Source: Nostoc mirabile CHAB5784
GTDB taxonomy: Bacteria > Cyanobacteriota > Cyanobacteriia > Cyanobacteriales > Nostocaceae
Assembly: GCF_020829645.1 (NCBI RefSeq)
Contig: NZ_JAIVFS010000058.1
Span: forward strand, 1 to 51,390
Direction of reading: 5' to 3'
Length of the DNA stretch: 51,390 nt
In this document: in pieces, positions 48,997-51,390 of the stretch
Layout of the letters: each line of letters begins with the position of its first letter
How positions within the stretch are numbered: position 1 is the first letter of the stretch
Program-made: the position numbers and the translations under genes
The notes under the pieces: generated by a model
Database searches by the model: none
What the model saw: the letters and a program-made list of their open reading frames with translations, nothing else
What the model was told of the DNA's origin: nothing

Positions 48997-49548
48997 ATGA
49001 TGAATGTAAGGAGAATCTTTGAGGCATTGCACTTACACAATGCTCAATTTATCCTCCCTCTAGCAGCACTGCTCGAAGTACTAGTGGGTGCTTGTGTCAA
49101 CCCATCCAGTACTCAGCAGAAGTTGGTACCAATACCTCCGCTCAAGGAAATTGTTGCCACCTTGGAAGACGAGGTGCAGGAGCTATCAGATAATCGCATC
49201 GCCTGGTCAACTTACTGGAAGCTCTGTTGGCAGAGTTATCCAGGAGCCAAGGCTTACGAACTTCAGACGCTAACCGGCGAAGGTGCGTCGCCAAAGCTAC
49301 ATCGCCAAAGCGATCGCTGCTTTCGCATTGAAGCCGCAGCAGGTGAGAACCTAAAATCCCAAGGCCTTTTCAACCGTAAGGTGTTGCTATTACTACAGAG
49401 GAGTCAGCTTGCCTATCGAGTGCGAGCAATACTTGACGAAAACCGTGTCAGTGAATGGTCTGCTGCTATGGCAGTAGGCGACACAACTACTGAACCTCGG
49501 CTACAAACTACGTACGACTTTGTCAAAAAAAGCGAAAGTTCTCAATAA
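48997..49548 (+). CDS. putative lipoprotein with a fibronectin-III-like domain
   Basis: 183 residues. After a charged start there is a hydrophobic stretch (FILPLAALLEVLVGAC) ending in a possible lipobox with Cys 33. Residues about 70-165 have the rhythm of a fibronectin type III-like sandwich: WKLCWQSYPGAKAYELQTLT, RCFRIEAAAGE and YRVRAILDENRVSEWSAAMA. The function is unknown. The segment GEGASPKLHRQSDR is encoded by a dispersed repeat (GGTGCGTCGCCAAAGCTACA near 49282), probably inserted in a loop. ATG 49000 is an alternative start. It precedes the gamma-carbonic-anhydrase-like gene on the same strand. Confidence 0.7.
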   Translation: MMNVRRIFEALHLHNAQFILPLAALLEVLVGACVNPSSTQQKLVPIPPLKEIVATLEDEVQELSDNRIAWSTYWKLCWQSYPGAKAYELQTLTGEGASPKLHRQSDRCFRIEAAAGENLKSQGLFNRKVLLLLQRSQLAYRVRAILDENRVSEWSAAMAVGDTTTEPRLQTTYDFVKKSESSQ

Positions 49549-49663
49549 TTTCGTTTCTTTTGTGAGTGAGATAGTTGGCGAATTAGGACAACCTGTTGGC
49601 GCAGGTAATTAAGGCACAATCTTGCAAATTAGCGCATACAAATTACATATCAAGGAGTCACAT

Positions 49664-50842
49664 ATGTCTAAACAATTAAAGCAACTCATGTCAGCAATCA
49701 CCCTTATGGGTTTCATCTCACCATTTGTAGGAGCTACACAGACTAATGCCGCAACTGGGCCGAGCTTCGTAGACCCAACCGCTACCCTTAATAACCCGCA
49801 AAACATTACAATCGGTTCGCTTACCTACGTCGCACCATTTGCCTCTCTCAAGGCTGGCACTCAACCTAGGACAAGTATCAACATTGGCAACGAGAGCAAC
49901 GTTCAAGACAACGTAGTCGTCGATGCCAGCACAGGAGCAATTAACATTGGCGACCAGGTTATCCTCGCACACAACTCCACTGTGAAGGGTTCTGCAAGCC
50001 TCGGTAAGACAGGAATCTGCCCTGGTGGAGTTGCTGAATGCCCATCGTTCGTAAGCTTCAATGCTGTGGTCGATGGTGCCATCATTGAGAAAGATGCCAT
50101 GGTCTTGGCCCTTGCCCGCGTAGCTCCTGGTGTAACAATCCCCTCGGGCTTAAAGGTACTCCCTGGTAAATATGTTGCCTCTCAGGCTGAGGTCAGAAGT
50201 AAGACAGCCCGTATTGTTGCCGCTGACCGTAAATTCATGAGTGGCGTAATTGAGGTCAACAAGGCCTTTGCGGTGCAATACACTCAGCTTAAAAACGAAG
50301 ACCCCAGCAACGTTACAGGCATTAACTACGATCCAGGCAACACGACATTCAACCGGTTCCGCGATCTACCTACTTTTGCTGGGCAATCAACTCGTGACCC
50401 CGCATTTCGTAACCGCATCATCGGTGACGTGCAGTTCACCCAAAACTTGAATGATGCCAAGGCACTGATGAGTAACAAAATTTCCCTACGCGCTGATGAG
50501 GGTGAACCCTTCGTAGTGGGAAATAATAATGTCATCAAAGATAATGTAACGTTTCACGCGCTGGAACACACCGAGCTGCAAATAGGCAGCAACAACGTCC
50601 ATCATATTAATGCTGTTATCCATGGTGGGCCGACATCATTTTCTGGAGCTAACGATACTACCATTACTGGCGATAATTTTGTCCTTAAAGACCGAGCAGT
50701 TTTCTTCCGTTCGCGTATAGGTAATAACAGTGTTGTGGGCACCAAGAGCCTGGTTCAGGAGTCTGACCTCGCCGCTGGCAGTGTTGTTCCAGACAAAACG
50801 ATCGTAATTGGCAACGCGATCGCCGGCTCGGTTGAGTGGTAA
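49664..50842 (+). CDS. secreted two-module gamma-carbonic-anhydrase-like protein
   Basis: 392 residues from ATG 49664, with AAGGAG seven bases upstream. A signal peptide (MSAITLMGFISPFVGATQTN) is followed by two left-handed beta-helix modules. Module 1 resembles archaeal Cam (SNVQDNVVVDAS, LAHNSTVKGSASLG, VAPGVTIPSGLKVLPGKYV) but lacks ligand histidines at the first and third sites. Module 2 has the Cam-type sequence RADEGEPFVVGNNNVIKDNV and TFHALEH, with Arg 276, Asp 278, His 298 and Glu 301, then VHHINAVIHGG with His 313/314 and His 320. So module 2 may bind the metal, perhaps with its partner's help. It would hydrate CO2 outside the cytoplasm or bind something else. Confidence 0.85.
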   Translation: MSKQLKQLMSAITLMGFISPFVGATQTNAATGPSFVDPTATLNNPQNITIGSLTYVAPFASLKAGTQPRTSINIGNESNVQDNVVVDASTGAINIGDQVILAHNSTVKGSASLGKTGICPGGVAECPSFVSFNAVVDGAIIEKDAMVLALARVAPGVTIPSGLKVLPGKYVASQAEVRSKTARIVAADRKFMSGVIEVNKAFAVQYTQLKNEDPSNVTGINYDPGNTTFNRFRDLPTFAGQSTRDPAFRNRIIGDVQFTQNLNDAKALMSNKISLRADEGEPFVVGNNNVIKDNVTFHALEHTELQIGSNNVHHINAVIHGGPTSFSGANDTTITGDNFVLKDRAVFFRSRIGNNSVVGTKSLVQESDLAAGSVVPDKTIVIGNAIAGSVEW

Positions 50843-51006
50843 GAAGCTCATCTGATTGAGAGCGGTCTAGGTTATCGCTAGAACTTACGCACTGTACAAA
50901 TTAATCATGGTGTGCATTTACGAAACTACTTCGTTTTAGGCTTTGCTCCATTATTAATTTGATGGCTAATCGATCTCTACTGTAAGGGTTTAGCAGTGCT
51001 CATGCG

Positions 51007-51162
51007 TGTCAACTTAATGTAAAAGTCATGTCCCGCAAGGAACTGAAGTTCCTTGGCTTTTAGCGAAAGTCATCTGAGAGATGACTAATATATAGGCAAA
51101 AATCTTTAGTCTACTTCAGTAGACTTTAGCTATTAGCCTTGAACTTTAGTTCGAGGCGGGTG
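51007..51162. repeat. four-hairpin structured element, variant E
   Basis: After GTGTCAACTTAATGTAAAAG the core (51030-51162) contains four palindromes in order: AAGGAACTGAAGTTCCTT, AGTCATCTGAGAGATGACT, AGTCTACTTCAGTAGACT and CCTTGAACTTTAGTTCGAGG, with TAGCGAA before the second and AGCTATTAG before the fourth. The architecture equals that of the 167-bp elements and of variant D at 21848. A partial reverse copy of its left part lies at about 13518-13563. It lies between the carbonic-anhydrase-like gene and the transposase start. Confidence 0.85.
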
Positions 51163-51335
51163 AGGAAGCTTTCAGTTAAGCTATAGCCGTAGCCATTTTA
51201 ATTAGGACGCAGCTTGCTTGAGAACGATTTCCATAGCATCACGTAAATTATCAGATTTAAGTAATATAGCAACCGTCTAGCCCATTAGGACATAGACTAT
51301 AAGTATTATCATGACCGACTCTCGCCTGATTTACT

Positions 51336-51390
51336 ATGGCTAAACCTTACAGTTACGATTTCCGCTCTTATGGTGATCCAATCCATCGAG
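51336..51390 (+). CDS. start of an IS630-type transposase, cut by the window edge
   Basis: The last 55 bases encode MAKPYSYDFR, the usual N-terminus of the first ORF of cyanobacterial IS630-family transposases, where a helix-turn-helix with residues such as KVIQAIELDGL follows. Here the annotated frame continues SYGDPIHR, while the +1 frame reads MVIQSIE, which fits the family better. One base appears lost or gained near 51370, so this copy may be frameshifted. The region 51163-51335 may hold the left end of the insertion sequence; I cannot fix the inverted repeat. Confidence 0.65.
   Translation, partial: MAKPYSYDFRSYGDPIHR

Noticed and set aside
1..51390. tRNA, rRNA or CRISPR genes anywhere in the window
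   Set aside because: Reading the intergenic regions showed no T-loop/acceptor-stem pattern, rRNA segment or repeat-spacer array; small non-coding RNAs cannot be excluded by eye.

Overview
The window is chromosomal DNA of a filamentous, Nostoc-type cyanobacterium. The signs are ndhH of the NDH-1 complex, the photorespiratory glycine cleavage genes gcvT-gcvH-gcvP, cyanobacterial sucrose synthase, a CrtO-type carotene ketolase, a CYP110-like P450, many GCGATCGC (HIP1) octamers, heptanucleotide repeats such as GGGGAGT, and a very high load of small dispersed repeats.

Layout. 1-5.2 kb: housekeeping genes (rsmH, ndhH with a clear terminator) and small membrane, pentapeptide and Rrf2-type genes. 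5.4-13.1 kb: a PAS histidine kinase, a GH65 disaccharide phosphorylase fused to beta-phosphoglucomutase, and sucrose synthase, suggesting disaccharide turnover. 13.6-16.0 kb: an oligopeptide-type ABC permease and an HD-domain protein separated by eight copies of a 20-bp palindrome. 16.4-18.5 kb: a repeat-dense stretch around a DUF559 endonuclease. 18.5-24.5 kb: a large membrane HEAT-repeat/NACHT NTPase and a lemA-M48 protease pair. 25-30.5 kb: a graveyard of toxin-antitoxin modules, some intact (two PIN modules), many broken (truncated HicA, truncated ParE, orphan RHH/VapB-like antitoxin, DUF4926 fragment, DUF6883 split by a mobile element). 31-38.4 kb: a transketolase/phosphoketolase-like enzyme, a CYP110 P450, a second P450 missing its N-terminal half, a DUF2993 protein and crtO. 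38.4-41.2 kb: an AbfB-domain remnant, a TPR lipoprotein and an RmlD-like reductase. 41.2-46.0 kb: gcvT, gcvH, gcvP on the minus strand. 46.2-51.4 kb: a lumenal pentapeptide protein, a TPR/NB-ARC-like pseudogene, a lipoprotein, a secreted two-module gamma-carbonic-anhydrase-like protein, and the first codons of an IS630-type transposase at the edge.

The most unusual content lies between and inside genes. Three copies of a 167-bp four-hairpin element occur, each flanked by ATT; two of them interrupt genes at points where the uninterrupted reading frame can be reconstructed. Two other elements (21.85 and 51.03 kb) share the same hairpin architecture with different but still self-complementary stems, so pairing is conserved while sequence is not. 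A separate family with CAATAC ends makes apparent 10-bp target duplications centred on TTATAG and carries different interiors. Three 21-bp tandem arrays, a DUF559 gene inside a GATCCCCC-type repeat cluster, about 21-bp in-frame repeat insertions in gcvP and an RHH gene, and DNA-level 93-bp repeats in the NACHT gene complete a picture of a genome where short repeats actively reshape genes. All assignments were made by reading the sequence; no database search was run.
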